Shown: positions 9,045 to 19,455 of the stretch, piece by piece | Layout of the letters: every line of letters starts with the position of its first letter | Numbering within the stretch: the stretch's first letter is position 1 | DNA from: Pseudovibrio sp. Ad37 | GTDB taxonomy: Bacteria; Pseudomonadota; Alphaproteobacteria; Rhizobiales; Stappiaceae | Assembly (NCBI RefSeq): GCF_001623075.1 | Contig: NZ_LMCF01000218.1 | Coordinates: 62,001 to 126,000 of the forward strand | Length of the DNA: 64,000 nucleotides | Reading direction: 5' to 3' | Made by a program: the position numbers and the translations under genes | The notes under the pieces: model-generated | What the model was told of the DNA's origin: nothing | The model's input: only the letters and a program-made list of their open reading frames with translations | Database searches by the model: none

Positions 9045-10367
9045 CTAGAAACTTTCTCTAATCCACTGACCAACCCGAGCCAGATAGCTCCCGCGACCCT
9101 TAAGGCCACGGCGTTGGTGCCGGGGTTCGAATTGCTCAATCTGTGCTACCTGCGGATAAATCAGCAGGCCCACAGCTGCCGAGAACGCCGGACCCTTGGC
9201 TTCCTCTGGCAAACCGGAGATACCCAGCGGACGCCCCAGACGCACACTGCGCCCAAGAATGCGTCGTGCCGTTTCAGAAAGGCCAGTCAACTGACTGCCC
9301 CCGCCTGTCAGCACAACACGTTTACCCACTCGGCCTGCAAAACCAGAAGCGACAATCCGGTCTCGCACCATCTCCAATATCTCTTCAACGCGCGGGCGAA
9401 TAACCCGCGTCAGCATCGCCCGGGGGATCTGCGTTGGCAGATCGCCATCCGTATCCACGGGCGGCACCTGAATAAAATCACGGTCATCCACCACACTTGG
9501 CAGCGCAGACCCATGTAAAACTTTCAAACGCTCAGCAGCTTCCATCCGAGTGGAGAGCGCGCGCGCCACGTCCATGGTGACGTGATTACCGCCAACAGCC
9601 AGCGCATCCAGATGCACCATCTGACCATCAACAAAAATCGAAAGCGTGGTTGTGCCACCGCCCATATCAATACAGGCAACACCCAGCTCAATCTCGTCTT
9701 CTACCAGCGTGGAAAGGCCTGCTGCGTAAGGCGTCGCAACCAGTGACTCCACTTGCAGGTGTCCACGCTCAATACAAAGCTCCAGATTACGCACTGGCGG
9801 TACTTCTGCAGAAACCACCTGCATGTCCACGCCCAGCTTGCGGCCCATCATGCCGCGCGGATCACGAATGCCGCGGTTGCCATCCAGCCCGTAGGAGATC
9901 GGTAGCGCATGCATCACCGCCCGTCCCTCGGTCGCCGTATGGGTAGAACCCGCCGCCAGCACACGCTGAATATCGGCCTCAGTCACACCTTCAGTTCCAA
10001 GCGGCACAGTGGCGGAGAAGATCTCGCTCTGCAGACGGCCACAGCTGACAGTCACCAGCAGCGTTTCCACCATCACACCGGCCATACGCTCGGCCTGATC
10101 AACAGCGCGGCGGATCGCCTGCTCAGCCTGATCCATGTCCACAACAACGCCGGACTTCATGCCTGCAGACGCCTGATACCCGTATCCCAGCACTTCAATG
10201 CCATGCGAACGGCCCGGCATCAGGTCTTCCTCGTCGCCAGGCACCAATTTCGCGATAATACAGCACACTTTCGTGGAGCCGACGTCCAGCACAGAAACCA
10301 CAACAGATCTGCGGCTCGGCAAAGGCCGCATCCGCGGCAGAAAAATCACGTTCTTATTCGAGCTCAT
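9045..10367 (-). CDS. ftsA: Cell division protein FtsA
   Basis: An actin-like ATPase of 440 residues that tethers FtsZ to the membrane. Phosphate-binding loops are visible as LDVGSTKVCCI (~26-36) and IDMGGGTTTLSIF (~220-232), with the adenosine motif VLTGGGSQLTGL near 350. The C terminus RVGQWIRESF is a short amphipathic helix, the usual membrane-targeting sequence. Its start overlaps the ftsQ stop by four bases. The N-terminal extension with Pro and Arg is common in alphaproteobacteria. Confidence 0.96.
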   Translation of the reverse strand: MSSNKNVIFLPRMRPLPSRRSVVVSVLDVGSTKVCCIIAKLVPGDEEDLMPGRSHGIEVLGYGYQASAGMKSGVVVDMDQAEQAIRRAVDQAERMAGVMVETLLVTVSCGRLQSEIFSATVPLGTEGVTEADIQRVLAAGSTHTATEGRAVMHALPISYGLDGNRGIRDPRGMMGRKLGVDMQVVSAEVPPVRNLELCIERGHLQVESLVATPYAAGLSTLVEDEIELGVACIDMGGGTTTLSIFVDGQMVHLDALAVGGNHVTMDVARALSTRMEAAERLKVLHGSALPSVVDDRDFIQVPPVDTDGDLPTQIPRAMLTRVIRPRVEEILEMVRDRIVASGFAGRVGKRVVLTGGGSQLTGLSETARRILGRSVRLGRPLGISGLPEEAKGPAFSAAVGLLIYPQVAQIEQFEPRHQRRGLKGRGSYLARVGQWIRESF

Positions 10368-11299
10368 GTGTCCCTCCCGGAGTTGGAGGGCGTACCCCGT
10401 TGCTCGATGGTGGTTTTGCGGCGAATGGCGGCGTCATCCGAAAGACGCACCACAACGCGATCCTGCAAACGCAGGTCCACCGCGACGATATCGCGGGAGA
10501 GCAAACCACCTTGATCATCCAGCTTCTTAAGTTCCGCCAGCGCATCGCCAACATCAAATTCTGGCAGGCGCACTGTAATTCCGTTTTCCAGGGCAAGATC
10601 CCAGCGTCGTTCGGAGCGCAGCTTTGCAGCGCGCACCCGGGCACGGATACCTGGGAAATTGTCCAGCTCGCTCATAATCTCACCAGCACGCAGCTGCGCA
10701 CCGTGATTAACCACGCGAAGCAAATTCGCATAACGGCCATCCACCTCATCGGTGATGACCTCGCCTTTTTTGGTGATGACAGACGTAATGTCCCCACGCT
10801 GCCAGAGCGCATAAGGCTCTTGCTCTTTGATCATCACACGCAGCGTACCGGGGTAGAACTTCTGGATGGCCGCATTCCGGATCCAGGCAATACCTTCCAG
10901 ACGCTCTTTCGCGTCAGCCGCATCAAACAACATCAAAGAAGGGCGTTCGTGAAGTTCAAGCGCTTCCAGCACCTGAAACTCGGTAACACGCTGCAAACCT
11001 TCCATTTTGATCTCGTTCACCGCGAAACCGACGGAGGATGTAACTGATTCGCTCACATTACGGGCGTGTCCACCCAGCGTAATGCCATAAGCAGCGGACA
11101 ATGCAAGGAAGCCAAAAGCGCCCGCAGTTGGTGCCCAGGATGGGATAAGTGCAAAAAATCCAGTGACCCCCCAAGCGGGTCTCTGGTGCAAACGCGATAC
11201 GCCACGACTTCTGAAGCGATAGCTCCAGACGCCTGTGCGTTCCCGCAATGCATCAAATTTTGCCTTTATCTTCCGCAACTTGCGTCCTCCACGATCCAA
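10364..11299 (-). CDS. ftsQ: Cell division protein FtsQ
   Basis: A 311-residue bitopic divisome protein. A basic cytoplasmic N terminus is followed by one TM segment (about 50-72). The periplasmic POTRA domain begins with [21 protein letters not shown], and the beta domain contains [31 protein letters not shown], the most conserved part of FtsQ/DivIB. It links early and late divisome proteins (FtsB/L/W/I). It overlaps the end of ddl by 34 bp and the start of ftsA by 4 bp. Confidence 0.93.
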   Translation of the reverse strand: MDRGGRKLRKIKAKFDALRERTGVWSYRFRSRGVSRLHQRPAWGVTGFFALIPSWAPTAGAFGFLALSAAYGITLGGHARNVSESVTSSVGFAVNEIKMEGLQRVTEFQVLEALELHERPSLMLFDAADAKERLEGIAWIRNAAIQKFYPGTLRVMIKEQEPYALWQRGDITSVITKKGEVITDEVDGRYANLLRVVNHGAQLRAGEIMSELDNFPGIRARVRAAKLRSERRWDLALENGITVRLPEFDVGDALAELKKLDDQGGLLSRDIVAVDLRLQDRVVVRLSDDAAIRRKTTIEQRGTPSNSGRDT

Positions 11300-12189
11300 C
11301 TCACCAATTCTTGAAAATCATGTCCGGCATGTGCCGCGATTTCCGGGAGCAGTGATGTTGGCGTCATGCCGGGTTGAGTGTTCACCTCAAGACAAATCAG
11401 TTCGCCTAGGCCACCGGGTCCTTCGTTAAAACGGAAGTCGGCGCGTGTAACGCCGCGACACCCCAGAGCCTGATGTGCCTTGAGACTTGATTTTTGTATT
11501 TCTTGGTAAACAGATGGTAAAATTTCCGCAGGAAGTATGTGTTGTGAACCGCCTGGGACGTATTTTGCGTCATAATCGTAATAAGTGTGACCCAGCGGTA
11601 CAATTTCTAGTACCCCTAACGCCACATCACCCATCACCGCGCACGTCAATTCGCGGCCTGGTATGTAACGCTCGACCATGAGCAAATCACCATACTGCCA
11701 ATCTTCGCGTGTCAATTCCTGCGGAGGATGCTCTTGCCCCTCCTTCACAATCAGCACACCGAAGGACGATCCTTCGTTGATTGGTTTGATCACATAAGGC
11801 GGTTCCATCACATGACGGCGCGCAGCATCAGCGCGGCTGGCCACAATGGCATTGGCAACCGGAACACCGGCAGCCTTCATCACGGCCTTCGCCTTTTCCT
11901 TATGCATGGCAAGCGCAGACGACATCACCCCGGAATGGGTGTAGGGAATATCGAGCACTTCCAGAATACCCTGAATAGCCCCGTCTTCGCCAAACGGCCC
12001 ATGCAGCGCATTGAATGCCACGTCTGGTTTCAGTTCCTGAAGCACAGCAGAAATGTTGCGGTCAACATCCACACGCGTGATCTGATAACCAGCCGCTTCC
12101 AGAGCGTCCGCACAGTCTTTGCCTGAAGACAGAGAAACAGGCCGCTCAGCAACCCATCCACCCATCAAAACTGCAACATGCTTGGTCAT
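11266..12189 (-). CDS. ddl: D-alanine--D-alanine ligase
   Basis: An ATP-grasp ligase of about 307 residues making the D-Ala-D-Ala dipeptide used by MurF. N-terminal [20 protein letters not shown] contains the Glu and Ser of the first substrate site; [12 protein letters not shown] is the Ddl signature; [14 protein letters not shown] holds the ATP-binding Lys; and [20 protein letters not shown] is the C-terminal metal/product loop. I start at ATG 12189 rather than an upstream TTG at 12201. It lies between murB and ftsQ. Confidence 0.95.
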   Translation of the reverse strand: MTKHVAVLMGGWVAERPVSLSSGKDCADALEAAGYQITRVDVDRNISAVLQELKPDVAFNALHGPFGEDGAIQGILEVLDIPYTHSGVMSSALAMHKEKAKAVMKAAGVPVANAIVASRADAARRHVMEPPYVIKPINEGSSFGVLIVKEGQEHPPQELTREDWQYGDLLMVERYIPGRELTCAVMGDVALGVLEIVPLGHTYYDYDAKYVPGGSQHILPAEILPSVYQEIQKSSLKAHQALGCRGVTRADFRFNEGPGGLGELICLEVNTQPGMTPTSLLPEIAAHAGHDFQELVSWIVEDASCGR

Positions 12190-12238
12190 CACAAAACCCA
12201 ATCCTGATTTAAACGCCTAAAACAACACGTGAACGGAA

Positions 12239-13213
12239 TTAGCCCGCTTTACCCAAAAACGGCTTAATCGCCGCTCCGTCCACAAACGTCCCAAGACGCT
12301 TGATTTCCCATTCCAGACGCGTCCCTGTCTTTGCCAGAGCATCCCGGCGAACAGTCTCGCCAAGCATTTCCAAATCGTGAGCGGTAGCGTCTGCAACGTT
12401 CAACATAAAGTTGCAGTGTAATTCCGACATTTTTGCGCCGCCGATCTGCAATCCACGACATCCAGCCGCATCAACCACCTTCCAGGCACTGTTGCCGTCA
12501 GGATTTTTGAAGGTGGAACCACCGGTTTTCTCGCGAATGGGCTGTGCTTTCTCACGATGAGCAACAACTTCAGCCATTTCCGCTCGGATCTCATCTTCAC
12601 TCTGCGCAAAACCTTCAAACACCGCACTGGTAAAAATCAGGTCCTTGGAGGCAGAAGAATGGCGATACGCATAGCCCATTTCCTCATTGGAAAGAGTGAG
12701 GATTTCGCCGGATCGTGTCACCGCGTTAACGTTAACAACAAGGTCCTTTGTCTCTGTCCCGTGAGCTCCTGCATTCATGCGCAAGGCGCCACCAACAGCA
12801 CCCGGAATACCGGTGTAGAATGCAAATCCACCCGTGCCCGTCTTGGCCGTTTCTTCCGCCAGCTTCTTGTCAGGAACGCACGCCCCTGCCCGCAGCTTAT
12901 GGCCGCCAAGGTATTCAACCTGACCAAACCCGCGGATTGGCAGACGAATAACAACGCCTTCAATGCCACCATCACGCACCAGCAAGTTGGAACCAAGCCC
13001 AACCACAGTCACCGGCACATCCTCTGGCAGTGCTTTCATGAACACAGCCAGATCTGCCTCATCAGCAGGCTGGAACATCAACTGCGCGGGGCCGCCCACA
13101 CGGAACCATGTCACAGCAGAAAGCAGCTGGTTCGGAATAAGACGACCACGAATGTCTTCGACAGCATCACCAAGAAGCGGCAGGAGATCAGGGTAGCTTA
13201 CAGTTTGGCTCAT
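12239..13213 (-). CDS. murB: UDP-N-acetylenolpyruvoylglucosamine reductase MurB
   Basis: The FAD enzyme that reduces UDP-GlcNAc-enolpyruvate to UDP-MurNAc. Motifs: [13 protein letters not shown] at the start of the FAD domain, [14 protein letters not shown] for FAD binding, [18 protein letters not shown], the catalytic-Ser segment GGSTFKNP, and the C-terminal [12 protein letters not shown]. It is a 324-residue type I-like MurB. The open frame reaches farther upstream into murC, but ATG 13213 has AAGGAG upstream and forms a clean ATGA overlap with the murC stop. Confidence 0.95.
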   Translation of the reverse strand: MSQTVSYPDLLPLLGDAVEDIRGRLIPNQLLSAVTWFRVGGPAQLMFQPADEADLAVFMKALPEDVPVTVVGLGSNLLVRDGGIEGVVIRLPIRGFGQVEYLGGHKLRAGACVPDKKLAEETAKTGTGGFAFYTGIPGAVGGALRMNAGAHGTETKDLVVNVNAVTRSGEILTLSNEEMGYAYRHSSASKDLIFTSAVFEGFAQSEDEIRAEMAEVVAHREKAQPIREKTGGSTFKNPDGNSAWKVVDAAGCRGLQIGGAKMSELHCNFMLNVADATAHDLEMLGETVRRDALAKTGTRLEWEIKRLGTFVDGAAIKPFLGKAG

Positions 13214-14631
13214 ACAGTCTCTCCTTTGGGAGAGAGCGCTTCCAGCTCTACAGGCAACTTGTAAGCCCACTGGGTAATGTTCCCTGCACCAAGGCAAATC
13301 ACCAGATCACCCGGCTCCGCCAGCTCTGCAATCTTACCAGCCAGCTCATCAGGACCGGCAATGCTGTGAACCGAACGGTGACCACCAGCACGCAAACCAG
13401 AAATCAGGTCAGCCTGATCAGCCCCTTCAATCGGCTGCTCACCAGCCGCAAACACAGGTGTAATCACAACCTTGTCTGCATCATTGAAGCAGGCACAGAA
13501 ATCTTCAAACAGGCTCTGCAAGCGCGTAAAGCGGTGGGGCTGCATCACAGCAACCACCTTGCCTTCAGCTGCCTCACGTGCCGCATGCAAGACGGACTTA
13601 ATCTCAACCGGATGGTGCGCGTAGTCATCAAAGAACTCTACGTCGTTCCAGGAGCCAGTGTGCGTAAAGCGACGCTTCACTCCGCCAAAGCTTGCAAGCC
13701 CCTTGCGGATGTTCGCATCAGAAATACCGAGAGAATGCGCCAGAGCAATTGCAGCCGTCGCATTGGACACGTTGTGCAGACCCGGCATTGGCAGCACCAG
13801 ATCTTTCAGCTCAGTTACCTTGTCCCCGCGACGATCATGAATGATCACGGTGAAGATGGACTTGCCACCCTTGGTGGAGACATCAGTAAAGCGAACATCT
13901 GACTGCGGGTTGGTGCCGTAAGTGATGATGCGGCGGTCTTCAATCTGACCCACAAGGCTCTGCACCTCTGGGTGATCCAGACACATAACCGCAAATCCGT
14001 AGAACGGAACATTCTCAACGAACTGGGCAAACGCAGCACGGACACCATCAAAATCGCCGTAGTGATCAAGATGCTCAGGATCAATGTTGGTCACCACAGC
14101 AATATCAGCAGGAAGCTTGACGAATGTCCCGTCGGACTCGTCCGCCTCAACCACCATCCAGTCACCCTCACCCATACGGGCATTGGTGCCGTAAGCGTTG
14201 ATGATACCGCCATTGATAACAGTCGGGTCCATATGGCCAGCATCCAGCAGCGCCGCAACCATAGAGGTCGTCGTCGTCTTGCCGTGCGTACCGCCAATGG
14301 CAATCGCTTGCTTGAAGCGCATCAGCTCCGCCAGCATTTCAGCGCGGCGCACAACAGGCATGTTGTTTTCGCGTGCAGCCTTCAGCTCAACATTGCTGCC
14401 TTTGATTGCGGAAGAGATGACACAAACATCAGCGCCCTCAAGGTTCTCGGCAGCATGACCCACCATGACCTTGATGCCCTTATCACGCAAACGCTGCACA
14501 TTTGCATTCTCGGACATGTCAGAGCCCTGAACACGGTAGCCAAGATTATGCAGAACTTCGGCAATACCGCTCATGCCAATGCCGCCGATACCGACGAAGT
14601 GTACTCCCCCAATGTCTACTGGCATTTTCAT
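13210..14631 (-). CDS. murC: UDP-N-acetylmuramate--L-alanine ligase MurC
   Basis: A 473-residue Mur ligase adding L-Ala to UDP-MurNAc. The N-terminal Rossmann motif [14 protein letters not shown] is typical of MurC. The ATP loop is [14 protein letters not shown] (~110-123), the Mur-ligase Glu/His residues lie in [11 protein letters not shown] and [11 protein letters not shown], and [11 protein letters not shown] is in the C-terminal domain. It overlaps the starts or stops of both neighbours (murG, murB) by 4 bp, indicating translational coupling. Confidence 0.97.
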   Translation of the reverse strand: MKMPVDIGGVHFVGIGGIGMSGIAEVLHNLGYRVQGSDMSENANVQRLRDKGIKVMVGHAAENLEGADVCVISSAIKGSNVELKAARENNMPVVRRAEMLAELMRFKQAIAIGGTHGKTTTTSMVAALLDAGHMDPTVINGGIINAYGTNARMGEGDWMVVEADESDGTFVKLPADIAVVTNIDPEHLDHYGDFDGVRAAFAQFVENVPFYGFAVMCLDHPEVQSLVGQIEDRRIITYGTNPQSDVRFTDVSTKGGKSIFTVIIHDRRGDKVTELKDLVLPMPGLHNVSNATAAIALAHSLGISDANIRKGLASFGGVKRRFTHTGSWNDVEFFDDYAHHPVEIKSVLHAAREAAEGKVVAVMQPHRFTRLQSLFEDFCACFNDADKVVITPVFAAGEQPIEGADQADLISGLRAGGHRSVHSIAGPDELAGKIAELAEPGDLVICLGAGNITQWAYKLPVELEALSPKGETV

Positions 14632-15752
14632 GAGGCAATCTCTTTCTGTTCAGTTGCCGGTGCAGCACCAACAAGTGTTTCGGTCAGATCCGCAAGGCGC
14701 TGTACAGCTTCCGGCGCGCCCTGCGCCTGTGCTGCGTGTGCTGCCTGTGCAAGACGGCCCGGATTATCCATGAGTTCTTTCAGCTCACGGGCCAGTCGTT
14801 GCGGATCAAGTTCTTTTTGTGGGATCGGCCATGCGCCACCTGCCTCAGCAAGCACATTCGCATTCATGCCCTGATCGTTATCAAGAGCACCCGGTAAAGG
14901 TACTAAAATTGAAGGACGCCCAATCGCTGCCAGCTCGCATACAGTACCAGCACCGGAACGGCTGATAACCAGATGAGCCGCCGCAATGCGCTCAGGCAAA
15001 TCCGTAAAGAAAGACGCCACCTGCGCGGCAACACCCATCTCGCGATAGGAGCATTCAAGCCCTTCCAGATCTTCAGGGCGGGCCTGCTGCACAACGACCA
15101 GCTGCTCGCGATCTTCCGGCGCCATCAGCTTCAACGCAGCCGGCAAAATCTGAGAGAATACACGCGCTCCCTGCGAGCCACCAAACACCAGCAGATGAAA
15201 AGCGCCACCTTTTTCAGGTGCGTTATAAGTCTGACCACACACCGCAATCACATTGTCACGCAGTGGATTGCCGGTCATCATTGCTTTAGCAGCCAGATCA
15301 GCAGGCAGTGTTTTCAGCGGAAAACTAGTCGCAACCGCACTTGCACCCTTGGCCAGCATCCGGTTCGCCCGGCCCATCACAGCATTGGCTTCATGCAAAA
15401 TGGATGGAACGCTTAAGAGACGGCCAGCAAACATTGGCGGAAAGGTCGGATACCCGCCAAAACCAACAATCGCAGCAGGTTTAGCTGCGCGGATTGCTTT
15501 CATGGCCTGCAATGTACCCAAACCAAGCTTGATCGCTGTCTTGGCAAGGGAGATCGGGTTCCTGCCGCGAATGGTATCACTCTTGACCAGATGCACGTTA
15601 TCTGCCGGAAAAGCGCTGCCATACTTGTCAGCGCGACTGTCCGTGATGAGCTCAACACCATACCCACGGCGCTTCAGCTCACAGGCCAGCGCTTGTGCAG
15701 GAAACAGGTGACCACCCGTTCCTCCAGCAGTGAGCATAATCTTTGGCTTCAT
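14628..15752 (-). CDS. murG: Lipid II synthase MurG
   Basis: The peripheral membrane GT-B glycosyltransferase that adds GlcNAc to lipid I. The N-terminal signature [15 protein letters not shown] is visible, then [12 protein letters not shown], the glycine-rich [10 protein letters not shown] at the domain hinge, and the UDP-GlcNAc site [21 protein letters not shown] start at ATG 15752 (374 residues), which has GGAGAG five bases upstream, instead of a farther in-frame start with no family similarity. It overlaps murC by 4 bp and follows ftsW by 28 bp. Confidence 0.96.
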   Translation of the reverse strand: MKPKIMLTAGGTGGHLFPAQALACELKRRGYGVELITDSRADKYGSAFPADNVHLVKSDTIRGRNPISLAKTAIKLGLGTLQAMKAIRAAKPAAIVGFGGYPTFPPMFAGRLLSVPSILHEANAVMGRANRMLAKGASAVATSFPLKTLPADLAAKAMMTGNPLRDNVIAVCGQTYNAPEKGGAFHLLVFGGSQGARVFSQILPAALKLMAPEDREQLVVVQQARPEDLEGLECSYREMGVAAQVASFFTDLPERIAAAHLVISRSGAGTVCELAAIGRPSILVPLPGALDNDQGMNANVLAEAGGAWPIPQKELDPQRLARELKELMDNPGRLAQAAHAAQAQGAPEAVQRLADLTETLVGAAPATEQKEIAS

Positions 15753-15780
15753 TTCACTCTCCGACACAGGCAAAACTCTT

Positions 15781-16938
15781 TTAGGCAGGCTGCACAGGGG
15801 CAGCACGGGTAACGGTAATAATCGGGTTCTTGCGCGGTTGCGGACGTTTCCGCGTCAGCGCCAGCACAAAACCCATCGTCAGGGAAATCGCCATCAACGA
15901 CGACACACCTGATGAGATCAATGGAAGGGTCATTCCCTTCGCAGGCATTAGATTGAGGTTCACCGCCATGTTGATGGTGCTTTGCAGGCCAAACATGACG
16001 ATAAGACCGGACGACGCCAGACGGCCAAACGGATCCTGATCCTGTGTTGCCATGTAAAGACCACGCAGCACAACGAATGCAAAAACGGTCACCAGCACCA
16101 CACAAACGATGATGCCGTATTCTTCCGCAGCCACTGCAAAAATGAAGTCCGTATGACTATCGGGCAAAATTCGTTTCACCGTACCTTCACCCACACCACG
16201 ACCTAACCACCCCCCGGCAATGAAGGAGTCGATCGCTTTATCGATCTGGTAGGTGTCACCGGAAGACGGATCCAGAAAACGCATGATACGCCCGCGAACG
16301 TGCGGCAGATACGTAAAGCCCGCAGCAACGCCAAGAATGCCCATGATCCCAAGCGGCACAATCGCCAGCCAGGACAACCCGTTCAGGAAGAACAGCGCAA
16401 ACAGCACAATGGTCAGCAGCATGGTCTGCCCAAAGTCAGGCTGCGCCACGAGCATGGCGGCCACAATGCCAAACAGAAGAATGGAGATCAGCTGCCCCGG
16501 AATGTCCTGCGCTTTACGCCCCTCAGACAACAGAAACGCAATGATTACCACCAGCACTGGCTTGATAAACTCTGACGGCTGAATGGAAATACCAAACAAG
16601 CTCACCCAGCGCCGCGCGCCTTTAATGTCAGACCCGAAAAACAGCGTGCCCAACAACAGCACCAGCATCACGCAGAACACCACCAGTGCCACCCGGCGGA
16701 TATAGCGCGGGGACAGCGCAGAAACGCCCAGCATCACGGCAGCGCTTGGAATAAGGAAAAGCGCCTGCTTCTTCACGAAGTAGAAGCTCTCAAGCCCAAG
16801 GCGTTCAGCAACAGGAGGGCTCGCGGCAAGAGACAATACCAAACCAGACACCATCAGCGTGAAGATGCCGATCAGCATGTAACGATCAATCGTCCAGAGC
16901 CATTCTGCAAATGCACTGCGATCCGTACGTGATACCAT
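15781..16938 (-). CDS. ftsW: Septal peptidoglycan glycosyltransferase FtsW
   Basis: A SEDS-family polytopic protein of 385 residues with about ten TM segments. Conserved positions: KGARRWVSLFGISIQPSEF (loop with the SEDS motif), QPDFGQTMLL including the catalytic-type Asp, the DSHTDFIFAVAAEE segment, and LPLISSGVSSLM near the C terminus. FtsW polymerises glycan strands with FtsI at the septum. The start codon overlaps the murD stop by one base (TGATG). Confidence 0.96.
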   Translation of the reverse strand: MVSRTDRSAFAEWLWTIDRYMLIGIFTLMVSGLVLSLAASPPVAERLGLESFYFVKKQALFLIPSAAVMLGVSALSPRYIRRVALVVFCVMLVLLLGTLFFGSDIKGARRWVSLFGISIQPSEFIKPVLVVIIAFLLSEGRKAQDIPGQLISILLFGIVAAMLVAQPDFGQTMLLTIVLFALFFLNGLSWLAIVPLGIMGILGVAAGFTYLPHVRGRIMRFLDPSSGDTYQIDKAIDSFIAGGWLGRGVGEGTVKRILPDSHTDFIFAVAAEEYGIIVCVVLVTVFAFVVLRGLYMATQDQDPFGRLASSGLIVMFGLQSTINMAVNLNLMPAKGMTLPLISSGVSSLMAISLTMGFVLALTRKRPQPRKNPIITVTRAAPVQPA

Positions 16939-18338
16939 CAGCGTGCTCCCTCACCCTTCAGCATTTTGGCAGCAGCAACTGCCGCGCTCACAAATGCATC
17001 CCCGCGAACTTCAAAGCTCTTGAACTGGTCAAACGAGGCACAGGCCGGAGACAGCAAAACCACCGCCTCACTGCTCTGATCCCGCGCAGCATCTTGCGCC
17101 GCTGCCTCAACAGCCAGCTCCAAAGAGCCAAACTTGTGCGCCTCAACAGCCCCGGCAAGCTCTTGCTCAAACTCTTCCGCCGCTTCCCCAATCAGGTAAG
17201 CCTTCACGACTTTCGGGAAGTAGGCTTTAAGCGAAGAAATCCCGCCCGCCTTAGGACGGCCACCAGCAATCCAGTAAATCCGGTCAAACGCCGCCAATCC
17301 ATGGGCAGCAGCTTCCGCATTGGTTGCCTTGCTGTCATTCACAAACAAAACCTTGCCTGCTTCAGCAACCAGCATCAAACGATGCGCAAGACCCGGGAAG
17401 GTCGCAAGCGCCCCCGCAATCTCCTCAAGCTCCAGCCCAAGCGCTGCACAAACCGCAACAGCAGCAGATGCATTCTGCCCGTTATGAGAGCCACGCAAAG
17501 TGTTGGAGAAAGACAGGTCAGCCACAACCACCTGCTCTTCATCAAAAACCTCGAAGACCTTACCGTCTTCAGCATAAACGCCAAACTCGACAGGCCCCAG
17601 ACAAGAGATCAGCTCAACCGGCTCACCGCTTTCCGCCCGGCGCTGTGCAATGGCAGCGCTGTACTCATCGTCCACGCCGACAACAGCCAAACGCGCCGCT
17701 TTAACAATCCGCTCTTTGATGGAAGCGTAATTCTCCATGTTCCCATGCCGGTCCAGATGGTCCGGCGACAGGTTCATCATCACCCCAATATCCGGCACAA
17801 GACTTGGGGCAAGATCGATCTGGTAGGAGGAGACCTCAACCACATAGACGCGATCCTCGGAAAATTCTTCTAGGTCCAAAACCGGACGGCCAATATTGCC
17901 CCCCATCTGAACATCCATGCCGCATTCTTTGAGTACATGCGAGATCAGTGCAGTCGTGGTGGATTTGCCGTTGGTCCCAGTGATGGCAACAAACGGCGCC
18001 TCAGGACAAACCGCTTCCCGCTCATTGACGAAAAGCTCCACATCCCCAATCACCGGAATACCAGCCTGCCTCGCCCGCTCCACACTCCAGTGCGGTGTTG
18101 GATGTGTCAGCGGAACACCCGGCGCAACAACCAGTGCTGCGTAGCGGGACATATCCGCCTCTCGCAGATCGATCGCAGCAAGCCCGTATTCTTCAGCCGT
18201 GGCAACGCTGGTCTCGTTATCGTCCCACACATCAACCCGAGCCCCGCCAGCCTCAAGCGCACGCGCAGTCACAAGCCCGGACCCTCCGAGCCCGAACAAC
18301 GCGACTTCTTTGCCTGCAAGATGACGGATAGGGATCAT
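16938..18338 (-). CDS. murD: UDP-N-acetylmuramoylalanine--D-glutamate ligase MurD
   Basis: A Mur ligase of 466 residues adding D-Glu to UDP-MurNAc-L-Ala. N-terminal FGLGGSGLVTARAL is the UDP-binding fold, followed by VAPGVPLTHP; the ATP loop ITGTNGKSTTTALI is at about 118-131, then EVSSYQID, NLSPDHLDRHG and FVNDSKATNA, all MurD-specific. The C-terminal LLSPACASFDQF is also typical. It sits between mraY (12 bp) and ftsW (1-bp overlap). Confidence 0.97.
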   Translation of the reverse strand: MIPIRHLAGKEVALFGLGGSGLVTARALEAGGARVDVWDDNETSVATAEEYGLAAIDLREADMSRYAALVVAPGVPLTHPTPHWSVERARQAGIPVIGDVELFVNEREAVCPEAPFVAITGTNGKSTTTALISHVLKECGMDVQMGGNIGRPVLDLEEFSEDRVYVVEVSSYQIDLAPSLVPDIGVMMNLSPDHLDRHGNMENYASIKERIVKAARLAVVGVDDEYSAAIAQRRAESGEPVELISCLGPVEFGVYAEDGKVFEVFDEEQVVVADLSFSNTLRGSHNGQNASAAVAVCAALGLELEEIAGALATFPGLAHRLMLVAEAGKVLFVNDSKATNAEAAAHGLAAFDRIYWIAGGRPKAGGISSLKAYFPKVVKAYLIGEAAEEFEQELAGAVEAHKFGSLELAVEAAAQDAARDQSSEAVVLLSPACASFDQFKSFEVRGDAFVSAAVAAAKMLKGEGAR

Positions 18339-18350
18339 GTGTCGAACCTC

Positions 18351-19445
18351 CTAGCGCAGCTTCAGTGTGGCAAGACCAACAAGGGCCAGCACAACAGCAA
18401 TGATCCAGAAACGAATAACCACCTGGCTCTCAGTCCAGCCCAAATGCTCAAAGTGGTGGTGAATTGGCGCCATACGGAACACACGTTTGCCAGTCAGCTT
18501 GAACGACGCCACCTGCACAATCACAGAAACCGCTTCCAGTACAAACAGACCGCCGATGATCGCCAGAACAATCTCGTGTTTGGTCGCAACAGCAATCGCG
18601 CCCAGCATACCGCCCAGAGCCAGAGAACCCGTATCACCCATAAAGATCGCTGCAGGTGGAGCGTTGAACCATAAGAACCCGAGCCCTGCCCCAATCACCG
18701 CACCACACACAACAGCAAGCTCCCCTGTGCCCGCGACATGGTGGATCTGCAAATAGCTGGAGAACACAGCATTACCAGTCAGATATGCGACCAGACCAAA
18801 CGCGGCAGCAGCAATCATCACCGGCACAATCGCAAGACCGTCCAGACCATCAGTCAGGTTCACCGCATTGCCCGCGCCAACAACAACAAAGGCAGCGAAT
18901 GGGATGAAGAACAGACCAAGGTTCAACGTCAGCTCTTTAAAGAACGGAAAACCGATACTGGTGGAAAATGGCTCAGCATCCAGAAGCGTCACCGCAAAAG
19001 CCGCAAGACCCGCAATCAGGAACTCAAGACCCAAACGCGCTTTACCGCCAAAGCCTTTGTGCGAAGACTTGGTGACTTTCAGATAGTCATCATAAAAACC
19101 AATGAGGCCAAAACCGACAGTCACACCCAGAACGATCCAGGTATAGGGATTGCGAAGGTCAGCCCACAACAGCGTCGCCACAATCATCCCGGAAAGGATC
19201 ATCAGGCCGCCCATGGTAGGCGTACCCTTTTTTGTCAGCAGATGGCTCGCAGGCCCGTCTTCACGAATAGGCTGTCCGTGACCCTGACGCGAACGCAATG
19301 CATCAATGATGCGCGGGCCAAACAGGAACACAAACAACAAAGCAGTCATAATCGCGCCGCCGGTACGGAACGTAATGTATTTAAAAACATTCAGCGCAGA
19401 CAGGGAAGGATAAACCTCTGAAAGCTCCGCCAGCAAATATAGCAT
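18351..19445 (-). CDS. mraY: Phospho-MurNAc-pentapeptide transferase MraY
   Basis: An integral membrane enzyme of 364 residues that makes lipid I from undecaprenyl phosphate and UDP-MurNAc-pentapeptide. About ten TM segments are seen. Family motifs: [19 protein letters not shown] (the Asp-Asp pair), [25 protein letters not shown] and the cytoplasmic [12 protein letters not shown] histidine loop. Lengths and order match E. coli MraY. It is 10 bp downstream of the murE-murF fusion. Confidence 0.97.
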   Translation of the reverse strand: MLYLLAELSEVYPSLSALNVFKYITFRTGGAIMTALLFVFLFGPRIIDALRSRQGHGQPIREDGPASHLLTKKGTPTMGGLMILSGMIVATLLWADLRNPYTWIVLGVTVGFGLIGFYDDYLKVTKSSHKGFGGKARLGLEFLIAGLAAFAVTLLDAEPFSTSIGFPFFKELTLNLGLFFIPFAAFVVVGAGNAVNLTDGLDGLAIVPVMIAAAAFGLVAYLTGNAVFSSYLQIHHVAGTGELAVVCGAVIGAGLGFLWFNAPPAAIFMGDTGSLALGGMLGAIAVATKHEIVLAIIGGLFVLEAVSVIVQVASFKLTGKRVFRMAPIHHHFEHLGWTESQVVIRFWIIAVVLALVGLATLKLR

Positions 19446-19455
19446 TTAGTCAACC

